DNA from: an uncultured Rikenellaceae bacterium
Lineage (GTDB): Bacteria > Bacteroidota > Bacteroidia > Bacteroidales > Rikenellaceae
Length of the DNA: 64,000 nt
Reading direction: 5' to 3'
Assembly (NCBI GenBank): GCA_910577285.1
Contig: CAJTLO010000004.1
Coordinates: 151,937 to 215,936 of the forward strand
Each line of letters opens with the position of its first letter. The stretch's first letter is position 1. Made by a program: the position numbers and the translations under genes. Below the pieces are notes generated by a model. It made no database searches. It worked only from the letters and a program-made list of their open reading frames with translations, and had not been told where the DNA came from. This document shows, in pieces, positions 8,034 to 16,991 of the stretch.

Positions 8034-9020
8034 CTACCGTCCCGCTTCGGCCGCCGACACATCGGGCCGTTCCACCACCACCGTCCAGATGCCCGACGTC
8101 CACTTGTCGCCCGCACTGTTGAGGTTGACCGACAAGGTCTGTTCGGCCTCTACCGGATTCTCCGTAAGGTCGAGGAAGCCGTAGGCATAAATCTTGTTCT
8201 CGGCCTCCTGCGCGGGATCGTCGCAGAGCACCAGCATCACCTTGCTGTCGGTGAGCAGCATCGTCAGGCGGTTGTCCTTCCACACCCCCTCGACATCGTA
8301 CGGGAACTCGACGTACTCGTCGGAATTCTTCTCTTCCTTCCTCTCGGCTCTGCCCGAGGCGGCCTGCTCCCACGAAGTCACCCTTCCGTCGTTGGCCTTG
8401 TCGAATCCGTAGTAGGCGTAACACTTGGCCGAAGTCATCAGCTCGGAGGTATAGGAGCCTACCGGGAAGACGGCGGGCGTGATCCGAAGCTGCGTCCGGA
8501 TAGGGATGTGGACCTCCCCGTAACCGTAAAACTTCCAGGGCTGTTTGACCACCGGTTCGCTCATGCCCTCCTTCCAGTCGAGCGGAGCGAATTTGATGGT
8601 GACATACATGTTGGCCAGCCCGGCAACGACATTGGCGTTGCCCGTAGCCCACATGGGATAGCGGGTATCCGCCACCAGGAGCATGACCGGCGTCGTGGCG
8701 AACTGCAGGTCGAACACGTTGTTCGCCTCGCCCGACGGCTCCGCCGCCATATCGTAACTGCGCGTGCGCGAAGGATCGCCCACAGCGGTGACGATGCCCG
8801 CCCGCGCATTTTCGATGGAAGTGACCTCCCACTCGTCCGGGTCCACGAAAAAAGCGTATACCTTGGCCGTGGTCAACGGAATGGGTTCCTTCTCGCTCTT
8901 ACGCTCCTGCCACGTCACCGTGAGCCGGTAGTCGCACCCCACCACGGGTTTCCGACACGAAACGGCAGCCAGGCAAGCCGCCGCGCACAATACCGATACC
9001 GCCCAAAAACCTTTTCCCAT
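8034..9020 (-). CDS. Hypothetical lipoprotein
   Basis: 328 residues from MGKGFWAVSV, which gives a clean lipoprotein signal ending LAAVSCRK. A longer frame beginning inside folK is a shadow and was rejected. The start lies 4 bp after the folK stop, so the two are probably co-translated. The mature part is beta-rich, with a repeated layout of hydrophobic strands (VMLLVADTRYPMWATGNANVVAG, KVMLVLCDDPAQEAENKIYAYGF), and includes AKVYAFFVDPDEWEV and a C-terminal WTSGIWTVVVERPD segment. I do not recognise a named family; fimbrillin-type or DUF-type Bacteroidales lipoproteins are the closest in style. No enzyme motif is visible. Confidence 0.75.
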   Translation of the reverse strand: MGKGFWAVSVLCAAACLAAVSCRKPVVGCDYRLTVTWQERKSEKEPIPLTTAKVYAFFVDPDEWEVTSIENARAGIVTAVGDPSRTRSYDMAAEPSGEANNVFDLQFATTPVMLLVADTRYPMWATGNANVVAGLANMYVTIKFAPLDWKEGMSEPVVKQPWKFYGYGEVHIPIRTQLRITPAVFPVGSYTSELMTSAKCYAYYGFDKANDGRVTSWEQAASGRAERKEEKNSDEYVEFPYDVEGVWKDNRLTMLLTDSKVMLVLCDDPAQEAENKIYAYGFLDLTENPVEAEQTLSVNLNSAGDKWTSGIWTVVVERPDVSAAEAGR

Positions 9021-9024
9021 CGCT

Positions 9025-9543
9025 TCAGACCTCCCCGTTCTGCACCGCGGCCTGCCTTGCAAGCAGTTCTTCACGGAGCTCTTCGACCGTCTTTCCCAAA
9101 ACGGGATGCACCTTCTCCGGCGCGATCTCCACGAGCGGAGCGAGCACGAAATCACGCTCCTGCATGAGCGGGTGCGGCAGTTTCAGGCGAGGGGTGTCCA
9201 TCACCCGATCGTCGTAAAAGAGGATGTCGATATCGATCATGCGCGACGAATAGGGTTCGCCCGTACGCGCCTTTTCCGCGGCTTCGGCGCCCCGGTCGCG
9301 CCCCAGGCGCTCCTCGATCTCCTGCACCGCCACGAGCAGCTCCTCGGGCGAAAGGTCGGTATCGACCACCATCGCCTGGTTCTTGAAATCGCTCTCCGCG
9401 GCGAAGCCCCATGCCTCGCTCTCGTAAACGTGCGAACAGCGCAACACGATGCCTATTCCGGCATTGATCAATTGCTGCGCCTGCCGCAGACGCGGTTTCA
9501 CATCGCCTATGTTACCGCCTGTTATAATGATAGCCCTTGCCAT
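9025..9543 (-). CDS. folK: Hydroxymethyldihydropterin pyrophosphokinase
   Basis: 172 residues from MARAIIITGGNIGDV, where homologues normally begin; an ATG eight codons upstream (9567) is possible. FolK transfers pyrophosphate from ATP to 6-hydroxymethyl-7,8-dihydropterin in folate synthesis. Family features are the GGNIGDV start, SHVYESEAWG, the SSRMIDIDILFYDD motif that carries the catalytic Asp pair, and LPHPLMQERDFVLAPLVEI. Upstream is holB (69 bp gap); downstream a lipoprotein gene begins 4 bp away. Confidence 0.95.
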   Translation of the reverse strand: MARAIIITGGNIGDVKPRLRQAQQLINAGIGIVLRCSHVYESEAWGFAAESDFKNQAMVVDTDLSPEELLVAVQEIEERLGRDRGAEAAEKARTGEPYSSRMIDIDILFYDDRVMDTPRLKLPHPLMQERDFVLAPLVEIAPEKVHPVLGKTVEELREELLARQAAVQNGEV

Positions 9544-9612
9544 TTCCGAACAATAATCTTCATTCATTTTCCGGCTTCTCCCGCCGGCTTCCGCCGCCGC
9601 GCGTCCCGCGGC

Positions 9613-10749
9613 TCACTGCCTGTGCCCGATCAGCTTGCTCACCGAAAGGGCATAATGCGTGAACACGATCTTCGCATTGCCGTTCTGGCCGATATGCAGC
9701 AACGCGGTACGAGTCTGCTCGACCAACTGCTCGATGTTGCCGTTCCCGATGAACGGGGCGAACTTCACGCAGAACTCCCGTTCCCGTCCCCAAAGATAGG
9801 ATATATTTCCCATTCCGGCCGAAAGCATGTAACTTTCCCTCAGCATAGAAGCGGTATACCGGAAAAACCGTTTCTGGGCTTCACGGCCCAGCGAGGCCAT
9901 GTTCTCGGCCCAACCCAGCAACTCCAGATGGCGGTCGTTGTAGCTGAAGCGCATCAGACTGGTGAAGTTGTCGAAATCCTCTCCCGCCTCCTCGTCGCTC
10001 CGCCCGGCCAGGTTCCGCAGCGCCACCATGTCGCCTCCGGCCAATCGGGCCAGTGCGGCGGCTTTGTCCGCCTCCACGCCGGCACCCGCCAGCCACTCCT
10101 CCATGACTTCCGTACCGAGCGGGGGCACCCCGACCTCCTGTACGCGGGAGAGAATGGTGGGCAGAAGCTGCTGCGGCGCAGCCGACACCAACAAAAAAAG
10201 CGTCTTGTCCCACGGCTCCTCCAGAATCTTCAGCAGACCGTTCGACGCCTCGACGCCCATCTTCTCCGGCAGCCACAGCACCACCGTCTTGTACTCCGCC
10301 TCGAACGCCTTGAAGGAGAGCTTGCGGATGATCTCGTCCGCCTCGCGTTTGGCGATCAACCCCTGCTGATTGTCCAGCCCCAGCCGACCGTACCACTGCT
10401 GCTCGTCGAAGTACCCTCCCGTAGCATGCACGGCCTCTCGCCACTGCGGCAGAAAGGCATCGCTCATGGGCTTCTGCGAACCGCCCTTGGAGGAGTTGAC
10501 CGGAAAGACGAAGTGTACGTCGGGATGCACCAGACCGGCCATCTTCACGCACGAGGGACACACGCCGCAACTGTCGCCGTTGCGGCGGGCCGTGCAGTTG
10601 ATATACTGCACATAGGCGAGCGCCAGAGGCAATCCGCCCCGACCGCTGTCGCCCGAAAAGAGCTGTGCATGGCCGATGCGCCCCTCATCGACGCTCCGGC
10701 GCAGCATCGCTTTCACCTCCTGCTGCCCTATGACATCCGCAAACTTCAT
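9613..10749 (-). CDS. holB: DNA polymerase III delta' subunit
   Basis: 378 residues from MKFADVIGQQEVK, an A/G-rich start context. This is a clamp-loader subunit with the AAA+ fold. The zinc-binding module is intact (Cys52, Cys61, Cys64, Cys67), as in delta'. The phosphate-binding loop reads GDSGRGGL at 33-40 and lacks the Walker A Lys, so ATP is unlikely to be hydrolysed here, as expected for delta'. Later GLLKILEEPWDKTLFLLVS and LPTILSRVQ match the sensor-1 and SRC-like region of the family. A 17-residue upstream extension in the same frame has no family support. Confidence 0.92.
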   Translation of the reverse strand: MKFADVIGQQEVKAMLRRSVDEGRIGHAQLFSGDSGRGGLPLALAYVQYINCTARRNGDSCGVCPSCVKMAGLVHPDVHFVFPVNSSKGGSQKPMSDAFLPQWREAVHATGGYFDEQQWYGRLGLDNQQGLIAKREADEIIRKLSFKAFEAEYKTVVLWLPEKMGVEASNGLLKILEEPWDKTLFLLVSAAPQQLLPTILSRVQEVGVPPLGTEVMEEWLAGAGVEADKAAALARLAGGDMVALRNLAGRSDEEAGEDFDNFTSLMRFSYNDRHLELLGWAENMASLGREAQKRFFRYTASMLRESYMLSAGMGNISYLWGREREFCVKFAPFIGNGNIEQLVEQTRTALLHIGQNGNAKIVFTHYALSVSKLIGHRQ

Positions 10750-10837
10750 CTTCTTTCTTTCGTTTTCCGCCCCTTGCCGGCTCTCCGGCAAAGGGCGCAC
10801 CGCCCTCCGAGGGGCAGCGCCACGACGTTTTCGGAAC

Positions 10838-11269
10838 CTACCGTCCCGTCGATCCGAAACCGCCCGCCCCGCGAACCGTATCCGAAAGCGCCTCCGTCAG
10901 TTCCCACTCCACACGCTCGTGACGGGCAACCACGATCTGGGCGATCCGCTCGCCGGGCTTGATCCCGAAAGGCGTATCGGAGAGATTCACGAGGATGACC
11001 TTGATCTCTCCCCGGTAATCGGCATCCACCGTCCCCGGAGCATTGAGCACCGTCACTCCGTGCTTCGCGGCCAGTCCGCTCCGCGGACGCACCTGCATCT
11101 CGTATCCCGCGGGCAGTTCGACGAAGAGCCCCGTGGGAACGAGGGCCCGCCCCAGGGGAGCCAGCACGATCTCCTCCGCAATATCCGCCCGCACGTCCAT
11201 GCCGGCGGCGAGCGGCGTTTCATAGCTCGGCAACTCGTATGCCGACTTATTGATAACTCTAACGACCAT
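10838..11269 (-). CDS. dut: dUTP diphosphatase
   Basis: 143 residues, the usual length of trimeric dUTPase, which hydrolyses dUTP to dUMP and keeps uracil out of DNA. All five motifs are visible: AGMDVRA (motif 1), RPRSGLA (2), GTVDADYRGE with the catalytic Asp (3), PGERIAQIVV (4) and the C-terminal RGAGGFGSTGR glycine-rich motif (5). It starts 30 bp after the flippase stop and precedes holB by 88 bp, so it is probably in the same transcript. Confidence 0.97.
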   Translation of the reverse strand: MVVRVINKSAYELPSYETPLAAGMDVRADIAEEIVLAPLGRALVPTGLFVELPAGYEMQVRPRSGLAAKHGVTVLNAPGTVDADYRGEIKVILVNLSDTPFGIKPGERIAQIVVARHERVEWELTEALSDTVRGAGGFGSTGR

Positions 11270-11299
11270 ACTTCCGTAATCTTGTGCCGCTCCCGGGAA

Positions 11300-12796
11300 T
11301 CAGCGTCCGCGACGGACGACCGACCTTGCCAGACCGACGAGATCGATCCGCTCCCTTCGGACGGCATAACCTGCAAATATAACGATTAACGCCAGATATA
11401 TCAAATACCTCAACCACGGCGTCGCACCGCCGCACAACAGCCCGACACCGTAGAGTCCGGCCCCCAGAAGCGCATACCCGCCGATCCGCTTCAGATCGTA
11501 AGGTACGGGACAATGCTTCCGGTTGAGCAGGTAGCTGAGCACCACCATCACCGACTCGCACACCAGCCGCGCGAGAGCGGCTCCCACGTATCCCAGCGTC
11601 GGCACGAGCAGCACATTGAACACCACCGTGAACAGCAGTCCCGTACCGGTCACATAGATGGCATATTTCGTAGCCCCGGTCTGCTTGTACCAGAAAGAGA
11701 GGTTCAGCACGATCCCCGACAGCATGTTGGAGAGCAGCACGACGGGCAGTATCCACACCCCCTCGCGGAAGTCGCGGCCGAGGATCAGCGCGAAAAGGTC
11801 GCGGAAGAGGGCGATGAAAAGGAAGATGAAGATGGATACGACGATGAAGTATTTCATGGCTTCCGCATTGGTCCTGCGGAAATCGTCGCCCTTGAACTCG
11901 GCCAGGAAGAAAGGTTCGGCGGCCAGGCGGTACATGGAGGTGAAGAGCGTCATCACCACGCCCAGCTTGACGACCGCCCCGTAGACGCCCAACTGCCCCA
12001 AGGCATATGCTCCGCCGCCCGGCGTGAGCCACAGCACCATCTGCCGATCGATGAACTCGTTGGCCGTACCGGCGATTCCGCTCAGCAGCAGGGGCAACGA
12101 ATAGAGCAGCAGGCTGCGGGCGAACTTGCGGTCGATGCGCGGCGCCACGCCCTCGCACATGGGCAGGACGAGGAGCAGCGTCACGGCGCTCGCCGCGAGG
12201 TTGGCCGCGAAGACATAACCCGGCCCCATCGCCGGATCGTACATCCATGCGAGGAATCCGCGGCCGGCCAGGGAAGGCAGCCACCCGTAGAAGAAGAAGC
12301 AGAGGACGAGGTTCACCACCACCGAAACGAGACGCAACAGGACGTACCGTCCCGCCTGCGCCTGCTCCCGGAGCCGGGCGAACGGAATGGCCGTTATCGC
12401 GTCGAGGGCGACGATGGCTCCCGTCATCCATATATAGGACGGATGCTCGGCATAACCCATACCCGACGCGAGGGCTCCGTTGAAGAAAAGTACCACCCCG
12501 AAGAACAGCACGGAAACGAGCGACACCATGCCCCACGCCGTGGCGAAGACCCGCCGTTTCTCGGCTTCGTCGGAGGCCTTCCCGGCAAAGCGGAAATAGC
12601 CCGACTCCAACCCCATGGTAAGTATCACGAGCACGAGGGGAATAACGGCATAGATATGGCTGACCACCCCGTACTGCGCCCGCCCCATCACACGGGTGAG
12701 GTAGGGTACGAGCAGGTAATTCAGGAGCCTCACCAGCACGGTGCTTATCCCGTACACCATGGTCTGGCCGGCAAGTTTACGCATCTGGCTTGACAT
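11300..12796 (-). CDS. Polysaccharide flippase / oligosaccharide translocase
   Basis: 498 residues with about 14 hydrophobic segments, in the polysaccharide biosynthesis (Wzx/MATE-like) superfamily. The opening KLAGQTMVYGISTVLVRLLNYLLVPYLTRVM is typical of Bacteroidota RfbX/Wzx-type exporters, which move lipid-linked glycans across the inner membrane. It starts at MSSQMRKL; an upstream TTG at 12817 lies almost on the predicted transcription start and is less likely. No glycosyltransferases or other surface polysaccharide genes lie nearby, so it is an isolated copy whose substrate cannot be inferred. It heads the dut-holB-folK run. Confidence 0.88.
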   Translation of the reverse strand: MSSQMRKLAGQTMVYGISTVLVRLLNYLLVPYLTRVMGRAQYGVVSHIYAVIPLVLVILTMGLESGYFRFAGKASDEAEKRRVFATAWGMVSLVSVLFFGVVLFFNGALASGMGYAEHPSYIWMTGAIVALDAITAIPFARLREQAQAGRYVLLRLVSVVVNLVLCFFFYGWLPSLAGRGFLAWMYDPAMGPGYVFAANLAASAVTLLLVLPMCEGVAPRIDRKFARSLLLYSLPLLLSGIAGTANEFIDRQMVLWLTPGGGAYALGQLGVYGAVVKLGVVMTLFTSMYRLAAEPFFLAEFKGDDFRRTNAEAMKYFIVVSIFIFLFIALFRDLFALILGRDFREGVWILPVVLLSNMLSGIVLNLSFWYKQTGATKYAIYVTGTGLLFTVVFNVLLVPTLGYVGAALARLVCESVMVVLSYLLNRKHCPVPYDLKRIGGYALLGAGLYGVGLLCGGATPWLRYLIYLALIVIFAGYAVRRERIDLVGLARSVVRRGR

Positions 12797-12821
12797 GCGG
12801 ATATGCTTTGAGAACAATCGT

Positions 12822-12829
12822 CAAAGGTA
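12822..12829 (-). promoter_or_regulatory. Promoter -7 box for the flippase operon
   Basis: TACCTTTG on the minus strand fits TAnnTTTG, about 25 bp before the flippase ATG. It probably drives the flippase-dut-holB-folK run. Confidence 0.6.
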
Positions 12830-12897
12830 CGAAAAAAGATGGCTCTCCGCACCCTCCCGGCAGGGAACATGCGCTCTGCGGAACCGGTTCCGCGTGT

Positions 12898-13983
12898 CTA
12901 CCCTTCCCCTGCGGACCCTTCCAACCGCTGGGTGGAGAGCAGTCCGCAGGCGGCCTGTATGTCCTCTCCGCGCGAGGCCCGGATGGTGGTGGTGATCCCT
13001 TTGCGGGAAAGCGCATCGCGGAACGCCTCCATCTCGCGGTCGCCGGGGCTGAAATAGGGCGAACCGGGAATCTTGTGGAAACGTATCAGGTTGATCCGGC
13101 ACTTCACACCGTCGAGCAGGCGGGCCAGCTCTTTCACGTGGGCGGGCGAATCGTTCATCCCGGCGAGCACGATATACTCGAAGCTCACGCGCCGCTGCCC
13201 GCTGAAGTCGTAACGGCGCAGCAGCTCCACCACATCGCGCACGGGGAAAGCCCGTTCGACGGGCATCACCTCCACACGCTGTTCCGGAAAAGGATTGTGC
13301 AGGCTCACGGCCACGTGCACCCGGCTCTCGTCGAGCAGCCGGCGCAACCCCGGGACGACCCCGGCGGTAGAAACCGTGATCCGGGTGGGACTCCAGCCGT
13401 ACCCCCATTCCGAGGTGAGCACCTCCAGCGAACGCAACACCTGGTCGGGGTTGTCCAGCGGCTCCCCCATTCCCATATACACCATATTGGTAAGCCGGTC
13501 GCACTCGGGCAGCGAAGCCATCTGGTTCAGAATCTCCCCCGCCGTCAGGTGCCCGCGGAGCCCCTGTCGCCCCGTCATGCAGAAACGGCACCCCATGCGG
13601 CATCCCGCCTGCGACGACACGCACAACGTGGCCCGGTCGCCGTCGGGAATATAGGCCGACTCGACGTAATGCCCTCCGGCCGTATGATAAAGGTACTTTT
13701 TCGTCCCGTCGCGCGACACGGCGACCGCCCCGGGCGCGGCAAGCCCCAGACGATAGGACGCCGCCAGCTTTTCTCGTGCCGCCTTGGAGAGGTCGGTCAT
13801 CTGCGCGATGTCGGTGCAGCCGCGGCGGTAGAGCCATGCGGCCATCTGCCCGGCGGCGTAACGCGGCAGCCCGAGTTCGGCGGCCACCTCGCCCAATTGC
13901 AGGAGCGACATGCCGTACAATGCAGGCCTCTCCTCACGCTCTTTCGCCCCTGCGGGGAGCTCTTCTGTCCTGTGCTGCGACAT
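12898..13983 (-). CDS. rlmN: 23S rRNA/tRNA adenine C2 methyltransferase RlmN
   Basis: 361 residues. A radical SAM enzyme that methylates A2503 of 23S rRNA and A37 of some tRNAs. The cluster-binding CX3CX2C motif is at Cys128, Cys132, Cys135. The family-specific cysteines are also present: Cys121 in CVSSQAGC and Cys346 in GEDIQAACG, which carry the mechanism of RlmN. VYMGMGEPLDN is the glycine-rich SAM motif. The stop is about 69 bp upstream of the flippase promoter box. No clear TAnnTTTG box is seen before its start. Confidence 0.97.
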   Translation of the reverse strand: MSQHRTEELPAGAKEREERPALYGMSLLQLGEVAAELGLPRYAAGQMAAWLYRRGCTDIAQMTDLSKAAREKLAASYRLGLAAPGAVAVSRDGTKKYLYHTAGGHYVESAYIPDGDRATLCVSSQAGCRMGCRFCMTGRQGLRGHLTAGEILNQMASLPECDRLTNMVYMGMGEPLDNPDQVLRSLEVLTSEWGYGWSPTRITVSTAGVVPGLRRLLDESRVHVAVSLHNPFPEQRVEVMPVERAFPVRDVVELLRRYDFSGQRRVSFEYIVLAGMNDSPAHVKELARLLDGVKCRINLIRFHKIPGSPYFSPGDREMEAFRDALSRKGITTTIRASRGEDIQAACGLLSTQRLEGSAGEG

Positions 13984-14093
13984 CGGAAAACGGATTCAGC
14001 TAAAAAAACATCGGGCCCCCCGAATTTCCGGACGGCCCTTTATGGAATTCAACCCGCCGCTGCATCCTATCAATAGAAAGCGGGCGGAGATCG

Positions 14094-14167
14094 TGGAGAA
14101 TACCGGAATCGAACCGGTGACCTTTTGAATGCCATTCAAACGCTCTAGCCAACTGAGCTAATTCCCC
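14094..14167 (-). tRNA. tRNA-Ala (anticodon GGC)
   Basis: A full cloverleaf can be drawn: acceptor GGGGAAT with ATTCTCC, D arm GCTC/GAGC, anticodon stem TTTGA/TCAAA with loop ATGGCAT (anticodon GGC, reads GCC), and T arm ACCGG/CCGGT with TTCGATT. The acceptor contains G3:U70, the alanine identity pair, which supports the assignment. Discriminator A; CCA is not encoded. Confidence 0.96.
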
Positions 14168-14184
14168 TTGTTTGGTTCGCACCG

Positions 14185-14192
14185 CAAAGATA
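14185..14192 (-). promoter_or_regulatory. Promoter -7 box for tRNA-Ala
   Basis: TATCTTTG on the minus strand, 17 bp before the mature tRNA 5' end. Confidence 0.6.
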
Positions 14193-14288
14193 ATACTTTT
14201 ATGCAAGAAAACAACAACCCGAAAGCAGAGGAAACGGCATACATCCCCAAAAAAAAGCGCGGCACCGTTTTTTTCCGATTTTTGTTCT

Positions 14289-14296
14289 TATATTTG
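14289..14296 (+). promoter_or_regulatory. Promoter -7 box for the TonB-family gene
   Basis: TATATTTG, a TAnnTTTG match 54 bp before the ATG. The region 20 bp upstream is a T-run without a clear TTTG. Confidence 0.55.
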
Positions 14297-14350
14297 TGAA
14301 TCGGAAAAGGCTGTTTTAAACGGACAACAATAAAACATTCAAACATATCT

Positions 14351-15034
14351 ATGGAAGCCAAAAAGAGCAAAAAGGCCGACCTTGACAACAAGAGGGGCTT
14401 GTTCATGGAAATCGGGCTTATCGTTGCCCTTGCCATCGTCATCATCATGTTCAGCGTCAGCCAGCGCGAGAAGATCATCGAAGCGATGGCCCCCGTAGCA
14501 TCGGTCGATGAAGTGGAAATGATCGACGTGACGACCGAAAAAGAACCCGAAACGGTTCCCGTTCAGCACCAAACGGTATCGGTGATCACCGACGTGCTGA
14601 ATGTGGTAAGGAACGAAACCAAGATAGAAACCAGCATCGGCTGGGTGGATTTCGAGGACGAGGACATCGACATCGCCCCCATTCAGGTGGAAACCGAAGA
14701 GATCGAAGAGGAGACGATCTTCATCGTGGCCGATGAGAAACCGACCTTCCAGGGCGGCGACCTCAACACCTTCCGCAACTGGGTGCAGTCGCGCCTCACC
14801 TACCCGGCACTGGCACAGGAAAACAACATACAGGGTACCGTAACGGTAAAGTTCGTGGTGGAGAAAGACGGCCGGCTCACCAACATCCAGGTGCTGAAGA
14901 GCCCCGACAAAACGCTCTCCGACGAGGCCGTACAGGTGTTGGCGAAATCTCCGAAGTGGGCACCCGCCCGTCAGCGCGACATGGCGGTACGCTTCAGCTA
15001 TACGATGCCTATCGTATTCAAACTCCAGAACTAA
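14351..15034 (+). CDS. TonB-family energy transducer
   Basis: 227 residues. A single N-terminal membrane segment (about 17-37, GLFMEIGLIVALAIVIIMF) follows a Lys-rich cytoplasmic start. A periplasmic acidic stretch (about 65-130, rich in E/D/V/I) replaces the usual Pro-rich linker. The C-terminal TonB domain (about 135-225) has KPTFQGGDLNTFRNWVQSRLTYPALAQENNIQGTV and ends KWAPARQRDMAVRFSYTMPIVFKL. It should transmit proton-motive force to outer-membrane receptors. No exbB/exbD or receptor gene is adjacent. Monocistronic: its own promoter box and a strong terminator 30 bp after the stop. Confidence 0.93.
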   Translation: MEAKKSKKADLDNKRGLFMEIGLIVALAIVIIMFSVSQREKIIEAMAPVASVDEVEMIDVTTEKEPETVPVQHQTVSVITDVLNVVRNETKIETSIGWVDFEDEDIDIAPIQVETEEIEEETIFIVADEKPTFQGGDLNTFRNWVQSRLTYPALAQENNIQGTVTVKFVVEKDGRLTNIQVLKSPDKTLSDEAVQVLAKSPKWAPARQRDMAVRFSYTMPIVFKLQN

Positions 15035-15060
15035 CGGAAAGAGACCCTCTTCCGAAAGGT

Positions 15061-15095
15061 AAAAAGGCCGGCCATTCATTTTGGCCGGCCTTTTT
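15061..15095. terminator. Bidirectional terminator after the TonB-family gene
   Basis: A perfect 8-bp G/C arm pair (GGCCGGCC) flanks an 8-nt loop, with five A before and five T after, so it can act on both strands. It serves the TonB-family gene and possibly the convergent cupin gene. Confidence 0.9.
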
Positions 15096-15261
15096 CATGC
15101 GATGCGGTCGGCAACTATCCCCGAAAGGGCCCTTGCCTCGAGGTCGCCCTCCCGACATACAATGCAGCCGGCAGGCAACCGGATCGTAAGGAGTCCCGGG
15201 CAAAATCCGCCCTCTTCATCCCTTCGGGCGTTTCGTTCGCCGGCGGAACATTCCGGCAGGA

Positions 15262-15828
15262 CTACCGTTCCGGAGCCTCTTCGTACACCGCTCCGCGCAG
15301 CGCATCGTCCGAGTAGACATGCAGACTGTGCCCCGTAGCACTCAGGCAGGTGATGCGGTGGATATGGTTCTCGAAACCTCCTTCCGGCCCGACGGCATAA
15401 AAACCGAGCGGCGCCTCCACCACCCTGGAGTGCTGCAACCGGGCATATCCCGGCGCCGCCGGCTCAAAGACCTCTACCAGAAATTTGCCGTCGGCAAAGA
15501 AATAACCGGCAAACTGCGGATGGGCATGGATACGCGTGCGGTTCCCCTCCTGCCAACTCATCACGATGGCCTCCCAGCCCGTTTCGGGACAGCGGCCCAG
15601 GTAGGTCCGGCGATAACCGGCCGCGGAGTAATCGGTGAATCCGTCCAGCGAATTGCCCGCGAGCCAGGAAGCGACGTAGCGCTCGATCCTGCCGCCCGTC
15701 CCGTCGTCTATCGCCCGACCGGCGGCAACCTCCAGCAAGCCGGAGAAAAAAGTTCCGTATCCGTCGTTCGTGAGCGACGGCACGGCCAAAGCGGCATCCA
15801 GTGTGCCGTTATCCGTATTCCGTATCAT
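15262..15828 (-). CDS. Cysteine-dioxygenase-like cupin protein
   Basis: 188 residues from MIRNTDNG, chosen because the upstream extension overlaps the promoter box. The middle and C-terminus resemble type I cysteine dioxygenase: YRRTYLGR near the substrate Arg/Tyr region, the metal motif RIHAHPQFAGYFF (His-X-His) and HIHRI as the third ligand, then SLHVYSDD, close to the SLHLYSPP signature of that family. Such enzymes oxidise thiols such as cysteine to sulfinates using non-haem iron. The substrate could differ in this bacterial branch. It has its own promoter box and converges on the TonB-family gene. Confidence 0.7.
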   Translation of the reverse strand: MIRNTDNGTLDAALAVPSLTNDGYGTFFSGLLEVAAGRAIDDGTGGRIERYVASWLAGNSLDGFTDYSAAGYRRTYLGRCPETGWEAIVMSWQEGNRTRIHAHPQFAGYFFADGKFLVEVFEPAAPGYARLQHSRVVEAPLGFYAVGPEGGFENHIHRITCLSATGHSLHVYSDDALRGAVYEEAPER

Positions 15829-15852
15829 AAAGTCGATCAAGATTATGCTGTG

Positions 15853-15860
15853 CAAAGATA
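15853..15860 (-). promoter_or_regulatory. Promoter -7 box for the cupin gene
   Basis: TATCTTTG on the minus strand, 24 bp before the chosen ATG. Confidence 0.6.
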
Positions 15861-15929
15861 GCACATCCGGCCGAACCGGACAACGCCGCAACCCTCTGCT
15901 CCCCCGCCTTTCTCCCTACGGTCTCCGCG

Positions 15930-15965
15930 AAAAAAACCGGGGCGGAACACGAAGTTCCGCCCCGG
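15930..15965 (-). terminator. Terminator of prs
   Basis: A perfect 12-bp stem with a 5-nt loop. On the minus strand it is followed by seven T residues, 25 bp past the prs stop. Confidence 0.9.
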
Positions 15966-15990
15966 CCGCATACCATGCTGCACAGCCCCG

Positions 15991-16941
15991 TTATTTCACG
16001 AATACGAACTGCGAGCTGATCTCCTTATAGTTGTGTACGCGCTCGATCACGTCGGCGAATACGTCCGCCGTGCTGAGCACCGTAATCTTCGAGGTATCCT
16101 TGTCGGTTCGCAAGGGAATGGTGTCGGTAACGATCACTTCGGCGAGCTGGCTCTCCTTCAGGTTTTCGTAGGCCTTGCCCGACAGCACCGGGTGGGTGGA
16201 CACGGCGCGGACGCTGCGCGCTCCCATCTCCATGAACATGTTGGCCGCCTTGGTGATGGTGCCGCCCGTATCGATCATGTCGTCGAGCAGGATGATGTTA
16301 CGATCCTTCACCTCGCCGATCGCGATCATCTTCGCCACCTCGTTGGGTTTGTTACGATGCTTGTGGCATATCACCAGCGGGGCATTGAAATAGGAGGCAT
16401 AGCTGTTGGCCCTCTTGGCGCCGCCTATGTCCGGCGTGGCGATCGAGAGGTTCTCCAGACCGAGCGATTCGATGTAGGGAACGAAAATGCGGCTGGCGTA
16501 GATATGGTCCAGAGGCATGTCGAAGAAACCCTGTATCTGGTCGGCATGCAGGTCCATGGTGATGATACGGTCCACACCGGCCGACACGAGCAGATTGGCC
16601 ACCAATTTGGCACCTATCGACACGCGCGGACGGTCCTTGCGGTCCTGACGGGCCCAGCCGAAATAAGGAATCACGGCGATCACCTTGTACGCCGACGCCC
16701 TCTTGGCTGCGTCTATCATCAACAGGAGCTCCATCAGGTTCTCTGCGGGCGGAGGAGTCGACTGCACGATGAAAACGGTACATCCGCGGATACTCTCCTC
16801 AAACGCGGGTTGAAATTCGCCGTCGCTGAACCTGCTGACCGAAAGGTCACCCAGTTCGCATCCGTAACTCTCGGCAATCTTCGCAGCAAGTTCGTGCGAA
16901 CCGCTGCCTGCAAAGATCTTCAGTTTATGAATAGCCATCAA
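15991..16941 (-). CDS. prs: Ribose-phosphate pyrophosphokinase
   Basis: 316 residues, full length for PRPP synthetase, which makes phosphoribosyl pyrophosphate from ribose-5-phosphate and ATP for nucleotide, His and Trp synthesis. Class I features: FAGSGSHELA start, SDGEFQPAFEESIRG, the flexible loop YFGWARQDRKDRPRVSIGAKLVA, DLHADQIQGFFD, and the PRPP-binding motif NIILLDDMIDTGGT. Transcribed alone between its own promoter box and a strong terminator. Confidence 0.98.
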   Translation of the reverse strand: MMAIHKLKIFAGSGSHELAAKIAESYGCELGDLSVSRFSDGEFQPAFEESIRGCTVFIVQSTPPPAENLMELLLMIDAAKRASAYKVIAVIPYFGWARQDRKDRPRVSIGAKLVANLLVSAGVDRIITMDLHADQIQGFFDMPLDHIYASRIFVPYIESLGLENLSIATPDIGGAKRANSYASYFNAPLVICHKHRNKPNEVAKMIAIGEVKDRNIILLDDMIDTGGTITKAANMFMEMGARSVRAVSTHPVLSGKAYENLKESQLAEVIVTDTIPLRTDKDTSKITVLSTADVFADVIERVHNYKEISSQFVFVK

Positions 16942-16983
16942 TGTAAGTTGTTAATGGGTTTTGTGTTGTGTGTTACCTTTTCG

Positions 16984-16991
16984 CAAAGGTA
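16984..16991 (-). promoter_or_regulatory. Promoter -7 box for prs
   Basis: TACCTTTG on the minus strand, 43 bp before the prs start. Confidence 0.6.
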